Shown here: piece after piece, positions 10,497 to 20,218 of the stretch
Position numbering within the stretch: position 1 is the stretch's first letter
How the letters are laid out: every line of letters begins with the position of its first letter
Origin: Paenibacillus durus ATCC 35681
GTDB taxonomy: Bacteria; Bacillota; Bacilli; Paenibacillales; Paenibacillaceae
Assembly (NCBI RefSeq): GCF_000993825.1
Contig: NZ_CP011114.1
Coordinates: forward strand, 1,364,001 to 1,428,000
Reading direction: 5' to 3'
Length of the DNA: 64,000 nucleotides
The notes under the pieces: model-generated
Database searches by the model: none
What the model saw: only the letters and a program-made list of their open reading frames with translations
What the model was told of the DNA's origin: nothing
Translations under genes and position numbers: made by a program

Positions 10497-10512
10497 AGCC
10501 GTAAAAAGGCAG

Positions 10513-10560
10513 CAAAGCAGCAATTCTCGGGTCATTGGAGAATCGCTGCTTTGTTTTTTA
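10513..10560 (+). terminator. Second tandem terminator
   Basis: Stem AAAGCAGC-AATTCTC/GAGAATC-GCTGCTTT followed by GTTTTTTA. The two tandem terminators give tight insulation. The remaining 200 bases up to the next gene show no gene. Confidence 0.85.
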
Positions 10561-10761
10561 ATCTACGGCGGCGCTGCGGCCACGGCGGACTGTTTTTGCT
10601 GAGTGCCGCAGGGGAACTGGCTGCGTCGTCTTTTTAAAGTCGGCATTCGTTTCTTGTTGGCGCGAAACTTATTCATCATTTGAATGTCTAAATTCATGGA
10701 TTTATTTTTCATAATAGGATATATTTTGTGCCCTAAAGACGAAAAGGAGCGTGTAAAAATA

Positions 10762-11880
10762 ATGAAGAAAATTGGATTAGCGTTACTGATTGGATGTATA
10801 ACAATCCTTTTGTCGGGAATCTGCTTCGCAGCGTCATCCGCAGCACAGATCAAGTTATCACAAACGCCGATAAATTACAGTCCTGTCCGGCCTGCAAGCG
10901 ACGGGCAGTTCCATGACGGCTTACTATTCTCCAAACAATCGGATGGAACTCTTGTCTACTACAATGCGAAAGGACAAGAAGCCTTTACCCTTCCCGCATG
11001 GATCAAACCGTTAAGCGATTTTTCCGAACAGCGGGCGATGGTAATGAACACGAAAACCAAGCTTGTGGGATATATCAACACCAAAGGCGCGCTGGCAATT
11101 CCCTGCAAGTATGCGGATGGAGAAAGGTTCTCGGAGGAAGTTGCTCATGTGTTCATTCCGGATTCAACGGAACAGGCGATTATTGACCGCTCTGGGAAAA
11201 TAGTTCATACCTTTAACCAAACGTACGATTCGGATTATGCATTCAGCGGTGGCTTAGCGGCGGCTTATGCGCTGAAAGGCGGCAAGCTTGGGTTTATCAA
11301 TACCTCCGGGGAATTGGTCATTCCGTACCAATACACGTATGCGCGCAGATTCAGCGAAGGAGTGTCCCTTGTTCAAAACGGCAAAGGAAAATACGGGTTC
11401 ATTGATGCAGCGGGTAAAACGATCATCCCCTTCCAATTTAAAGCAGGAGGCGATTTTTCCGGAGGGTTAGCGGCTGTTGAAAATGCCAAGGGAAAATGGG
11501 GCTATATTAATAAAAATGGAAAGACGGTTATTCCTTTTAAATATTACGGCGCCGGTAATTTTAGCGAGGGCTTGGCTTACGTGTACAATTCAAAAGGAAA
11601 ACTCGGTTATATCAATAAGAACGGAACTCAGATTATTGCTTATCAGCAATATAATAGAGCATTTGACTTTGAAGAAGGAGTCGCTTTGGTAGGAGTTGAA
11701 TCAAAATCCGGAGCAGACAGCAGATTCGGTTATATAGACCGCCAGGGCAAGTTGCTCACCAAGCTTGAGTATAAAGTGGAATCTTCTTCATTTAACGGCG
11801 GGTCCGCTGCGGCGCTTAAGACTTTAGGCAAGGGAGTTATCCTCACAAAAGTTTCACTCACGCAACAAAAAACAAATTGA
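10762..11880 (+). CDS. Secreted WG-repeat protein
   Basis: A 372-residue exported protein. It has a classical signal peptide (MKKIGLALLIG, then a hydrophobic stretch ending near CFAASSAA). The mature part contains about seven copies of a 40-45 residue WG/KWG repeat, with units such as GKLGYINKNG, GKWGYINKNGKTVIPF and GKYGFIDAAGKTIIPF, alternating with F.EG.A segments. Such repeats build beta-rich folds on cell surfaces; no enzymatic role is known. ATG 10762 has AAAAGGAGCGTG upstream; an in-frame ATG at 10684 would destroy the signal peptide. It appears to be a single-gene unit. Confidence 0.85.
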   Translation: MKKIGLALLIGCITILLSGICFAASSAAQIKLSQTPINYSPVRPASDGQFHDGLLFSKQSDGTLVYYNAKGQEAFTLPAWIKPLSDFSEQRAMVMNTKTKLVGYINTKGALAIPCKYADGERFSEEVAHVFIPDSTEQAIIDRSGKIVHTFNQTYDSDYAFSGGLAAAYALKGGKLGFINTSGELVIPYQYTYARRFSEGVSLVQNGKGKYGFIDAAGKTIIPFQFKAGGDFSGGLAAVENAKGKWGYINKNGKTVIPFKYYGAGNFSEGLAYVYNSKGKLGYINKNGTQIIAYQQYNRAFDFEEGVALVGVESKSGADSRFGYIDRQGKLLTKLEYKVESSSFNGGSAAALKTLGKGVILTKVSLTQQKTN

Positions 11881-12043
11881 AGAAGAAAAACGTAACATTC
11901 GGTTCGCCAAGCCGCAGACAGGGCCGGGTCGTGGCCTCGGCCTGGCGGGCATGTTTCAGGGAAACACTCTATTTTATGGGGCTATTTTACGCGGATATCC
12001 GTTATAATATGGCTTAGCAAGTAACCATAAGGAGGATATTCAT

Positions 12044-12793
12044 TTGAACGAAGTGCTTTCAACGTTGGCCAATCACCGCTCCTACCGGGAGTATTCGCAG
12101 CGGGATGTGGAGCAGGAAGTATTGGAGAAGATCATCGGGGCCGCGCAGGCGGCTCCCTCATGGATCAACGGGCAGCATGTGACGGTTATTTCCGTACGGG
12201 ACGAGGAGCGCAAACGGCAGCTGTCCGTTCTCAGCGGAAACCAGAAGCATGTAGCCGGGGCTCCGGTGTTTCTTGTATTCTGCATGGACTTTTACCGCGC
12301 CAAGCTGGCCGGTGAGATTGAGAATATTTCATTTGAAGCGGAACGCGATGTGGATGTGCTGCTGACCGGCGCGACCGATGTGGGGATTGCGCTGGAAGCC
12401 GCGATTGTCGCTGCGGAATCTCTCGGCCTGGGCATCATTCCGATCGGCGGAGTCCGGCGGAATACGCGCGGTGTTATCGATCTGCTTAAGCTGCCGAAAT
12501 ATGTATTCCCCATAGTCGGGCTCTGTGTAGGCTATCCCGAAGCGGAGGTGCCGAAGCAGCCCCGGCTTCCCCTTCCTGCGGTATGGCATGAAGAGAGCTA
12601 TAACTCGGATCTGGCCGGTTATCTGAGGGAGATTAACGAAACCCAGCGCCAACTGCTGAAAGCCCAGGGCTTCGAGGAAAAAAGCTGGACCGGACGGGTC
12701 GCGGCCTTCTTCGCCGCCAATCCGGAATACAGCGATGCGAAGCGGACGCTGAAAGAGCAGGGCTTTACCTGCGACAACCTCAAGGATGAGTAG
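12044..12793 (+). CDS. NfrA-like NAD(P)H-dependent flavin/nitro reductase
   Basis: A 249-residue nitroreductase-family protein. The N-terminal NHRSYREYS is the FMN-phosphate-binding motif. GNQKHVAGAPVF, AAESLGLGIIPIGGVR and a C-terminal extension match the NfrA/NfsA FMN-reductase group, cytosolic enzymes that pass electrons from NAD(P)H to FMN, nitroaromatics or quinones. The start is TTG 12044 after AAGGAGG; no better ATG exists. A TATAAT at 12003-12008 probably marks the promoter, with a poor -35. A LysR gene lies 31 bases downstream on the same strand, suggesting joint expression. Confidence 0.88.
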   Translation: MNEVLSTLANHRSYREYSQRDVEQEVLEKIIGAAQAAPSWINGQHVTVISVRDEERKRQLSVLSGNQKHVAGAPVFLVFCMDFYRAKLAGEIENISFEAERDVDVLLTGATDVGIALEAAIVAAESLGLGIIPIGGVRRNTRGVIDLLKLPKYVFPIVGLCVGYPEAEVPKQPRLPLPAVWHEESYNSDLAGYLREINETQRQLLKAQGFEEKSWTGRVAAFFAANPEYSDAKRTLKEQGFTCDNLKDE

Positions 12794-12824
12794 AGCCTAA
12801 GCCAAGAAGAGAGGAACGCGCCCA

Positions 12825-13727
12825 TTGACTTTACAACAACTGAAATATGTGATCGAGGTTGCGGGCCGCGGTTCGATGAACGAGGCGGCGAAGCGGCTGT
12901 TTATTTCCCAGCCCAGCCTGTCCAACGCGATCCGGGATCTGGAAGATGAGATCGGGATCACGATCTTTGAACGGACCAACAAAGGCATCTCCCTCTCGAA
13001 GGAAGGCGCGGAATTCCTAAGCTATGCCCGGCAGGTGGTCGAGCAGGCCGAACTGCTGGAGAACCGGTATCTTGGGGCCAAGCCGTCGCCGCAGCATTTT
13101 TCCGTGTCGACCCAGCATTACGCATTTGCGGTGAATGCCTTCGTGAACCTGGTGCGGGAGTACGGGCAGGAGGAGTATGAATTCGCGCTCCGCGAGACAA
13201 AGACCTACGAAATTATCCAGGATGTCAAAACCCTTCGCAGCGAAATCGGCATCCTGTATCTGAACGAATTTAACGCCAAAGTGATGGGCAGGCTGCTGAA
13301 AGACGCGGGACTAGCGTTTAACAGTCTGTTTACGGCGAAGCCGCATATTTTTATCAGCATCCACAACCCGCTCGCCAAGCAGTCCATCGTCACCATAGAC
13401 CAGCTGCATGAATATCCCTATCTGTCCTTTGAACAGGGGGAGTATAACTCCTTTCACTTCTCCGAGGAAATTTTAAGCACGCTCTCGCATCCCAAAAGCA
13501 TACGGGTCAACGACAGAGCGACGCTGTTCAATCTCCTCATCGGGCTGAACGGATATACGATTTCTACCGGCGTGCTGAGCGCGGACCTGAACGGCAATGA
13601 GATTATTCCCGTTCCGCTGGACTGCGGCGAGAGCATCAACGTCGGCTGGATCTGCCATAAGGACGCGGTGCTTTCCAAGCTGGCTCTTGCATATGTGGAG
13701 GAGCTGAAAAGGGCAACAACGGAGTAA
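12825..13727 (+). CDS. LysR-family transcriptional regulator
   Basis: A 300-residue LysR regulator. The N-terminal winged helix runs from MTLQQLKYVIEVA through AAKRLFISQPSLSNAIRDLE and the wing ERTNKGISLSKEG. Residues from about 90 onward form the two-lobed effector domain. The start is TTG at 12825 with GAGAGGAACG upstream. It directly follows the flavin reductase gene rather than diverging from it, so it may control that gene together with itself or act elsewhere. The effector is not evident. A strong terminator follows. Confidence 0.88.
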   Translation: MTLQQLKYVIEVAGRGSMNEAAKRLFISQPSLSNAIRDLEDEIGITIFERTNKGISLSKEGAEFLSYARQVVEQAELLENRYLGAKPSPQHFSVSTQHYAFAVNAFVNLVREYGQEEYEFALRETKTYEIIQDVKTLRSEIGILYLNEFNAKVMGRLLKDAGLAFNSLFTAKPHIFISIHNPLAKQSIVTIDQLHEYPYLSFEQGEYNSFHFSEEILSTLSHPKSIRVNDRATLFNLLIGLNGYTISTGVLSADLNGNEIIPVPLDCGESINVGWICHKDAVLSKLALAYVEELKRATTE

Positions 13728-13735
13728 TGATTATA

Positions 13736-13777
13736 GGGAGGAATTCCGCCGAAAATGGCCGGGTTCCTCCCTTTTTA
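13736..13777 (+). terminator. Rho-independent terminator after the LysR gene
   Basis: GGGAGGAA/TTCCTCCC stem (13736-13743 with 13764-13771) followed by TTTTTA. The rest of the gap up to 14045 holds no supported gene. Confidence 0.85.
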
Positions 13778-14045
13778 TAATAGAAATGAAAATTTTGGGC
13801 GATTTCTTACTTCTTGCCAAATCCCCGTTCCCCGGTAGAATAACCATGGTGACATTGGATTCCGGCTCCCCCTCTTCAAGCGTACATCCGTCTACTACGT
13901 TAGAGCCATTTTTTCCGTGTTTTCTGAAAGTGCATTGACCTTTTTCCAAGCGATAAATATATTGGGTTTAAGTGAATCGTAATTTGCCGAACGTGAGCTT
14001 TCCGCTTGATTTTTTTATTTTTAACGAAAAGGGGTGCCTGCTTCG

Positions 14046-15062
14046 ATGAAACCGGAAATCAGCATCATAGTGCCTGTGTATAAGGTGGAGAATTATATCC
14101 ATAAATGTGTGGATTCGATTCTCGCACAGAGCTTTGAGAACTTTGAACTGATTCTAGTCGATGACGGCTCTCCCGACAACTGCCCTGCTATTTGCGACAG
14201 CTACGCGGCCATGGACACGAGGGTCAAGGTTGTGCATAAACCGAACGGCGGACTGTCCGATGCCAGAAACTGGGGGATCAATGCCGCTGAGGGCAAATAT
14301 ATCGGATTTGTCGATTCGGATGACTGGATTGCCGAAGACATGTATGAATCGCTGTACAACGCCATGATCGAGCATGAAGCGGATATCGCCGTATGCTGCC
14401 ATTATTGGGTGGTGGACGGTGAACTGTCCCAGATTAATAACTTTGACGGCTATCCCCCTGTGCTGGGTCATGTGGAGGGATTGAGCGAGCTGCTGACGGA
14501 CGTTCGGATCAAGAATCTGGCCTGGGACAAGCTTTACAAAAGAGAGCTGTTCCGCAGCGTTAACTATCCTGTCGGCGCTTATTACGAGGATACTCCGACC
14601 ACCTATAAATTGTTCATGCAGGCCTCAAAGGTCGCATTGGTCAACATGCCCAAATATTATTACATCAGCAGAAAAGAGAGCATCACGGGCAGCAAAAATC
14701 TAAAAAAGCTGCAGGATAAATTCTCCGGCGCTTATGAGAAATACGAAAAGGTCAGAAGCCAGTACCGGGACAAAATTGATGTGAATACCTGGGGCTGGGC
14801 CGTCAATATCGTAGTCAATGAAGCGATGGAGCTGTACAACTTTCTGCTTCGGAAAAAAGACGGAGCCGATCACAGCCAGGATGTCGATAAGGTGAAAAAG
14901 TTCCTGCGGGAGAATCTCTCCGTAATCATGAGCGCAAAGCCGGTCGGACCCAAACTAAAGATGGCCGCCCTGATCTTGTCGACGAGCGAAGCGTTTTACA
15001 GCTTGCTGTACAGCACCCTGATCTTTCCATTCCGTAAAGAGAAGAACCAGAGCCTGATGTAG
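14046..15062 (+). CDS. Glycosyltransferase family 2
   Basis: A 338-residue GT-A fold transferase. ISIIVPVYKVENYIHKCVDSI opens the nucleotide-sugar domain, followed by LILVDDGSPDN, the GGLSDARNWG segment and the metal-binding DXD motif in FVDSDDWIAEDMY (about residue 96). The C-terminal region resembles capsule and exopolysaccharide transferases. ATG 14046 follows AAAAGGGG; GTG 14034 is a possible alternative. It is the first gene of a four-gene surface glycan cluster ending with a flippase. Donor and acceptor sugars cannot be read from sequence. Confidence 0.9.
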   Translation: MKPEISIIVPVYKVENYIHKCVDSILAQSFENFELILVDDGSPDNCPAICDSYAAMDTRVKVVHKPNGGLSDARNWGINAAEGKYIGFVDSDDWIAEDMYESLYNAMIEHEADIAVCCHYWVVDGELSQINNFDGYPPVLGHVEGLSELLTDVRIKNLAWDKLYKRELFRSVNYPVGAYYEDTPTTYKLFMQASKVALVNMPKYYYISRKESITGSKNLKKLQDKFSGAYEKYEKVRSQYRDKIDVNTWGWAVNIVVNEAMELYNFLLRKKDGADHSQDVDKVKKFLRENLSVIMSAKPVGPKLKMAALILSTSEAFYSLLYSTLIFPFRKEKNQSLM

Positions 15063-15118
15063 CTGTACCCGTGCCGCAGTTCGGCAACGTATTCTTATCT
15101 ACCGAGGAGGAACGTGTG

Positions 15119-16390
15119 ATGCATATCGGAATTTTCATGCATACCAACTGCTTCGAGGATTTTTTCGTGAAAGGACTCGGCATTAGCGAGCGGGAGTATG
15201 TCGAATCCTATCATAATGATTTCTCGTTCGATTATGCCCGTCTGCTGCGTGAGCACGGTATTACAACGACGATCTACAATTTCACGAAGACAGGCAGCAA
15301 AGCCCGCACCTATCGGCATAAAGTCGTCGATTGTACCGTGAAGTTCATACCGGTCAACGCTGCATACCGTCTGTATGACCGGATTCCGTTCTCTAAGCGG
15401 ACTCCTGTCTTCAAATTTGTCTCCCAGTATATCTCCACCATTCAGCCGGACCTTGCGCAAATACTGAAGGGCGACGGCATCGATGTTATCTACGCTCAGG
15501 AATATGCGTCCGGACGGTTTGAACGGCTGGCCGGCGTCGCCAAACACTTAAGTCTCCCCATTATTGCCGCATATCACGGCGGAAGCATACCGGGGTTCCT
15601 GATGCCGATCAAGAGACGGACCTTGCGGCAGGCCGCCTATCTGACGACGCTTAACGAGGATGAGCATCGCAGCATGCAGTCGTCTTTGCCCGAAATGAAG
15701 GACCGTATCCGCATCATTCCGAATTTCGTCAACCGCTCCATCTTCCACCGGGAGGACCGGGAAGAAGCGCGCCGGGCGCTGGGCCTTGACGCGAACTCGC
15801 GGTATATCATCACGGTCGGACGGCTGGACGAGCATCAAAAAGCGCATTCCTTGCTCGTCGAGGCGGTCAAGACGCTGGGGGATTTTCCAGATCTGAAGGT
15901 GCTGATCGCCGGAAGCGGACCGGACGAGCAGGAGCTGCGGCAACGGATATCGGCTGCCGGGCTTGAGGACAAAATCATCCTGCTTGGGTCGGTGCGCGAC
16001 AAAAATGAATTGAGACATTACTACAATGCCTCCGAGCTGTTTGTGCTTCCCTCGCGCTACGAGGGGCTTCCTCTCGTCCTTCTGGAAGCGGGCGCCTGCG
16101 GATTGCCTGCCGTGGCCTTCAATGTTATGGGCGTCAGGGGGCTGATCCGGGATGGGGAGAACGGCCTTCTTGCGGAGAATCTCGACCCGCTCCAGCTGGC
16201 CGACGCGCTGCGCAAGCTGCTGTCGGACCCTGAAATCCGCTCGGAAATGGGCGGCCGGGCGCTGAACATTGTAGAGAGCCAATATTCCGAGGAGATTATC
16301 GGCGCCAAGCTGAATGCGCTGTTCATGGACAGTGTGGGCGGCGATAGCGGCGTAAAGTTCAAACCGGCCGTTCTGGCCGGTAATAAATAA
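15119..16390 (+). CDS. Glycosyltransferase family 4
   Basis: A 423-residue GT-B fold transferase. The N-terminal Rossmann half begins MHIGIFMHTNC and contains AAYHGGSIPGF. The C-terminal half has YIITVGRLDEHQKA, LIAGSGPDEQELR and the donor-binding EX7E motif region ELFVLPSRYEGLPLVLLEA. It is a retaining transferase using an activated sugar at the cytosolic face. ATG 15119 is chosen because GAGGAGG lies just before it; an upstream in-frame ATG at 15071 lacks a site. It is the second gene of the glycan cluster. Confidence 0.9.
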   Translation: MHIGIFMHTNCFEDFFVKGLGISEREYVESYHNDFSFDYARLLREHGITTTIYNFTKTGSKARTYRHKVVDCTVKFIPVNAAYRLYDRIPFSKRTPVFKFVSQYISTIQPDLAQILKGDGIDVIYAQEYASGRFERLAGVAKHLSLPIIAAYHGGSIPGFLMPIKRRTLRQAAYLTTLNEDEHRSMQSSLPEMKDRIRIIPNFVNRSIFHREDREEARRALGLDANSRYIITVGRLDEHQKAHSLLVEAVKTLGDFPDLKVLIAGSGPDEQELRQRISAAGLEDKIILLGSVRDKNELRHYYNASELFVLPSRYEGLPLVLLEAGACGLPAVAFNVMGVRGLIRDGENGLLAENLDPLQLADALRKLLSDPEIRSEMGGRALNIVESQYSEEIIGAKLNALFMDSVGGDSGVKFKPAVLAGNK

Positions 16391-16427
16391 GCGGATACCG
16401 GATAACCGCCAAGAGGAGGAGAGCCAA

Positions 16428-17483
16428 TTGAAGCTGAGCGTAATTATTCCGGCGTATAATGTCGAGGCGCATATCGGCTATACGCTTGAGTCGCTGGCAG
16501 GACAGACGAACAAGGAATTTGAGACGATTGTTGTTGATGACGGCTCCACGGACGGAACCGGACAGGCGGTTCAGGATTTTATCGATGCGGGAAAGCTGGC
16601 CAACTGCCGGCTGATCCGCACGGAGAACGGCGGCGTCAGCGCCGCCCGAAACAGGGGTGTAGAGGAAGCGCTTGGAGATTACGTCATGTTCCTGGACGGC
16701 GACGATCATGTGGATAAGGCGCTTATAGAATCTTTTGTCAAAGCCGTGGAAGACGGAGCTCCCGATGTTGTATGCTGGAAATGGCTGCTGGTGGACGAGA
16801 ACGGGAAGCAGATCTTTGATTTTTACCGGGATATTCGCGGCCTTCCGGCGAAAATGTCAGGCGCAGATGCGCTGAGACGGATACTCGTAGAGCGGACTAT
16901 GCGGATTTGGACAGCCAGCGCTGCTTACAGCAAGGCGATGCTGGAAGAGGGCGGAGTTACTTATGAAGCCGGATGTATTAACGGCGAGGACCAGGAGTAT
17001 ACGTTCAAAGCTTTGGCGCTGGCGGCCGACGTTGTCTTTATCGATAAAGTGCTGTCTTTCTATCTCCAGCGGAGCACGTCCATCTCCAGTGTCTATAATG
17101 TCAAAAAATTTGATTATGCGGATGCCTTTAAGCGGGCGGGAGAGTATATGACAGGGCGTCCGGAGCTGAAGGATGTCCGGGATACTTTGCTTACCCGTCA
17201 TATGCTGGAGAACTATTTTTACAATCTGAAGACCTGTCTTGGAAACTCCGGCAATGTCTCGATCCGTGCGCTGCTGCGGGACATCGACAAGCATTATCCC
17301 CGTTTGAACGATGAGATGCGACTTGTCATGAAGCACCAAATGAAAAATCACGGCAGAGTAAATGTGCAAATCCGTTCGTTTCTGATCGCTCCGGAGCTGT
17401 ATCTGCTGCTGCTCGGATGCCGTCAGGCGGCTATACGGCTAAAGGCGGGCCTTCGCTCCAGATTCCGCCATGCGGCGGCGTAA
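16428..17483 (+). CDS. Glycosyltransferase family 2
   Basis: A 351-residue GT-A transferase distinct from the first one in the cluster. MKLSVIIPAYNVEAHIGYTL, TIVVDDGSTDGTG, GGVSAARNRG and the metal motif MFLDGDDHVD are visible in order. The start is TTG 16428 preceded by AAGAGGAGGAGAG. The C-terminal 120 residues are helical and basic, possibly membrane-associated. It lies 37 bases after the family 4 gene and is likely cotranscribed with it. Confidence 0.9.
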   Translation: MKLSVIIPAYNVEAHIGYTLESLAGQTNKEFETIVVDDGSTDGTGQAVQDFIDAGKLANCRLIRTENGGVSAARNRGVEEALGDYVMFLDGDDHVDKALIESFVKAVEDGAPDVVCWKWLLVDENGKQIFDFYRDIRGLPAKMSGADALRRILVERTMRIWTASAAYSKAMLEEGGVTYEAGCINGEDQEYTFKALALAADVVFIDKVLSFYLQRSTSISSVYNVKKFDYADAFKRAGEYMTGRPELKDVRDTLLTRHMLENYFYNLKTCLGNSGNVSIRALLRDIDKHYPRLNDEMRLVMKHQMKNHGRVNVQIRSFLIAPELYLLLLGCRQAAIRLKAGLRSRFRHAAA

Positions 17484-17575
17484 CGTAAAGCTGCGGGCAA
17501 CCATTAATTTCATAAGCGCGATTATATCATTCTGTTAACGCGGCAACTTGTTAGTCAGTCAAAAGGAGGAACGAT

Positions 17576-19117
17576 ATGATAGCCAAACGCAGCATTCTTA
17601 ATGTTTCTATCGGTTTACTCAGCCAGCTCGTTACGATTGCGCTCAGTTTCTTTATTCCCAGGCTGATTATGCTGAATTACGGTTCGGAAGCCAATGGCCT
17701 CGTCGCCTCCATTACGCAGATCATCGCTTATCTGTCTCTGCTGGAAGCCGGCGTAGGCGCTGCCTCGATCCAGGCCCTGTACCGTCCGATCGGGCAGAAC
17801 GACCGTTCCAAGATCAATGACATTTTGGCTGCAACCTCCATTTATTACAAGAAGACAGGTCTCTATTATTTTGCCGCAGTTGTATTGATTGCCTTTGTTT
17901 ATCCGTTTGTGATTGAATCCGGGTTTGACGCGCTTACGGTAATGGCTGTGGTTGCGCTCAGCGGACTGGGCGGTGCGGTCAATTATTATTTTCAAGGGAA
18001 GTTTAGAGTGCTGCTGATTGCCGAAGGGAAGAGCTATATCGAATCCTCGGTTGTCATGGTTGCCAATATCGTCAACAGTCTAGTGCGTATCCTGCTGCTG
18101 CTGCAAGGCTTTGACATCATCGCGGTGCAAGCGGTTTATTTTATCGTCATGCTGCTGCAAATTGTTGTGTACCGGCTGTATATCCGTAAGTACTATAATT
18201 GGATCGATTTGAACCGGAAGCCCGATTATGCGGCGATCAGCCAGAAGAACTCGGCGCTTGTTCACGAGCTTTCGTACCTGATTTTTAGAAATACGGACAT
18301 TCTAGTGCTGACCGTCTTCACCAATCTGAAAATCGTCAGTATCTACGTTCTGTATAATATGGTATTCAACTTCGTGGACAATCTCGTGCAAATGCTTAGC
18401 GGCAGCTTGAAATTCGCGCTGGGGCAGAGCTATTTCGACAATCGAGCGAAGTTTATGAAAATGTACAATATGTACGAGACGTATTATATCGGCTTTATCT
18501 TTGCGGTGATCAGCATGGTCACGATTCTGATTCTGCCGTTCATGCATCTGTACACGGTCGGGATCAAAGATATTAATTACATCGATTACCTGCTTCCACT
18601 GCTGTTCGCCGCGGCCAAGCTGCTGATCAACGCCCGGACGCCGGCGGATGCTGTAATCGAAATTGCCGGTCATTTCCGCAGCACGCAGGGAAGGTCGATT
18701 CTGGAGTCGGTGATCAATCTCGTCTGTTCCATAGGATTTGTCTTATTGTTCGGCATCTACGGCGTATTGATGGGCACAATTGCGGCGCTTCTTTACCGGT
18801 CGCTGGATATGATTATTTATTCCAACCGGAGGCTCCTGGAACGCAGTCCCTGGGTCACGCTGCGAAAATGGGGGGCAAATATTGCGCTGTTCGTCTCCAT
18901 TGAACTGATTATCCAGAGCGTCAATCTTCCTATACACTCTTTCTTTTCCCTGATCATATGGGGACTCGTGCTGTCGGCACTGATCTTCCCGCTGTACTTT
19001 ACGGTCAATTCCCTGTTTGAAAAAGACGGGTTTGCGATTCTGCCCGGACTTGCCAGGAAATTTACTTCACGGTTTAAGCTGGGGAAGAAGGCGGCTGCGC
19101 AGGGAGGTTCACAGTGA
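17576..19117 (+). CDS. Polysaccharide flippase (Wzx/MATE-like)
   Basis: A 513-residue integral membrane protein with about twelve to fourteen hydrophobic spans. It resembles Wzx-type lipid-linked oligosaccharide flippases. The N-terminus has SIGLLSQLVTIALSFFIPRLIMLNYGSEANGLVASI-type family features, and polar residues are spaced through the first half. It would move the glycan assembled by the three upstream transferases across the membrane. ATG 17576 follows AAAAGGAGG. No polymerase or ligase gene is present here, so the pathway is completed elsewhere or makes a non-polymerised glycan. Confidence 0.88.
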   Translation: MIAKRSILNVSIGLLSQLVTIALSFFIPRLIMLNYGSEANGLVASITQIIAYLSLLEAGVGAASIQALYRPIGQNDRSKINDILAATSIYYKKTGLYYFAAVVLIAFVYPFVIESGFDALTVMAVVALSGLGGAVNYYFQGKFRVLLIAEGKSYIESSVVMVANIVNSLVRILLLLQGFDIIAVQAVYFIVMLLQIVVYRLYIRKYYNWIDLNRKPDYAAISQKNSALVHELSYLIFRNTDILVLTVFTNLKIVSIYVLYNMVFNFVDNLVQMLSGSLKFALGQSYFDNRAKFMKMYNMYETYYIGFIFAVISMVTILILPFMHLYTVGIKDINYIDYLLPLLFAAAKLLINARTPADAVIEIAGHFRSTQGRSILESVINLVCSIGFVLLFGIYGVLMGTIAALLYRSLDMIIYSNRRLLERSPWVTLRKWGANIALFVSIELIIQSVNLPIHSFFSLIIWGLVLSALIFPLYFTVNSLFEKDGFAILPGLARKFTSRFKLGKKAAAQGGSQ

Positions 19118-19213
19118 GCGCGGGAAGCCGGACTCATCAAGCTGGCGGGGAAGCCGAACAAGCTCGAATGAGGTGAATTGCAGGCGGCGAATTCAGATGC
19201 TGCAAAAAGAACA

Positions 19214-19252
19214 GAAAGAAGCGCCAGGCCTTGCGGCTGTGGCGCTTCTTTC
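19214..19252. terminator. Bidirectional terminator with a perfect 13-bp stem
   Basis: GAAAGAAGCGCCA (19214-19226) pairs perfectly with TGGCGCTTCTTTC (19240-19252). It lies between the converging flippase and sigma factor genes. Confidence 0.85.
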
Positions 19253-19284
19253 GCTGCTGTTCGGGGCTATTTTAGCTCAGTGCG

Positions 19285-20007
19285 TTATGCCGCCATACGC
19301 ATTTCAAGATTTCCCAGACCTGCATTTACGCTGTAAGGTTGGACGCTCTGCATCTGGAGGCTGACTGCGCTAACGGCGCTAGGCTCTTTATCGCCTTGTC
19401 TTGTGAGTTCAATAAGCTCCGCGATTTGCCCCTGTTTATATGCAGCCGCCATTTGTTCCAGGAAGGCGCGGAAGCTCTGTTCCCCTGGAAGCATCGGACC
19501 GTCTGCCGACAATTCCTTTCTGACGGCGGGAATAGCCAGCCGCGCCCGGTGCAGCGCCGCTTTGACGGCGCCTTCTGTGGCGTCCAGCAGCTCCGCCGTC
19601 TCCGCCGTGGTGTACTCCAGCACGTCTCTCATAAGGAATACACTCCTCTGCAGGGGAGACAGATGCTTCATTAATGCCTGAAAGGCCATCTCAGCCTCAA
19701 ACTCCCCATTCTCCTGCTCCATATATTTTGCTTCGTTAGATTGCTCCAATATCCGCTGCAGCACGGCTTTTCTCCGTCCGGCGTCGATCCACGCATTTTT
19801 GGCGATCCGCAGCAGGAATGCTTCCGGATTATTGTGCCCGGCTCTTAAAGGTTCTAATGCTTTCAGCCATGTATCCTGCGCCAGATCTTCGGCATCCCAG
19901 CTTGATCCGGTTAATGACAGGCAATACCGCTTCAGGGCAGCCTGCAGGTGAACAATACCGTCCTGATCCGGAAGGGTTCCGGTATTTGTGCTTTTTGACG
20001 CAGCCAT
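19285..20007 (-). CDS. ECF-type RNA polymerase sigma factor
   Basis: A 240-residue extracytoplasmic-function sigma factor. Region 2 includes the core-binding and -10 segment DAEDLAQDTWLKALEPL and NPEAFLLRIAKNAWIDAGRR. Region 4 reads LSPLQRSVFLMRDVLEYTTAETAELL with the helix-turn-helix ATEGAVKAALHRARLAI. About 65 residues extend beyond region 4, with FLEQMAAAYKQGQIAELIELT resembling a shortened SnoaL-like tail. Longer tails of that kind regulate ECF41-type sigmas in cis. The ATG is preceded by AAGGAGG on the minus strand. No anti-sigma gene is adjacent, consistent with self-regulation through the tail. Confidence 0.85.
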   Translation of the reverse strand: MAASKSTNTGTLPDQDGIVHLQAALKRYCLSLTGSSWDAEDLAQDTWLKALEPLRAGHNNPEAFLLRIAKNAWIDAGRRKAVLQRILEQSNEAKYMEQENGEFEAEMAFQALMKHLSPLQRSVFLMRDVLEYTTAETAELLDATEGAVKAALHRARLAIPAVRKELSADGPMLPGEQSFRAFLEQMAAAYKQGQIAELIELTRQGDKEPSAVSAVSLQMQSVQPYSVNAGLGNLEMRMAA

Positions 20008-20218
20008 AGGACCGCCTCCTTATCGTTAAGTCAGTCACTCTTTCTTCCAGTGTAAACGAATAACGGAGCTTAAACGATACGGGGTGCAAAAATATTTTTT
20101 TGTCCGAACCGGTGGGCATGTGGATGGGATGTTTTCTTGGCTGCTAGCGTATCTTTTCAGAGCCTAAAGCCGTTTACGGTTTAGATAAGACCCACTAAAT
20201 ATATGGAGGTAACGGAAA

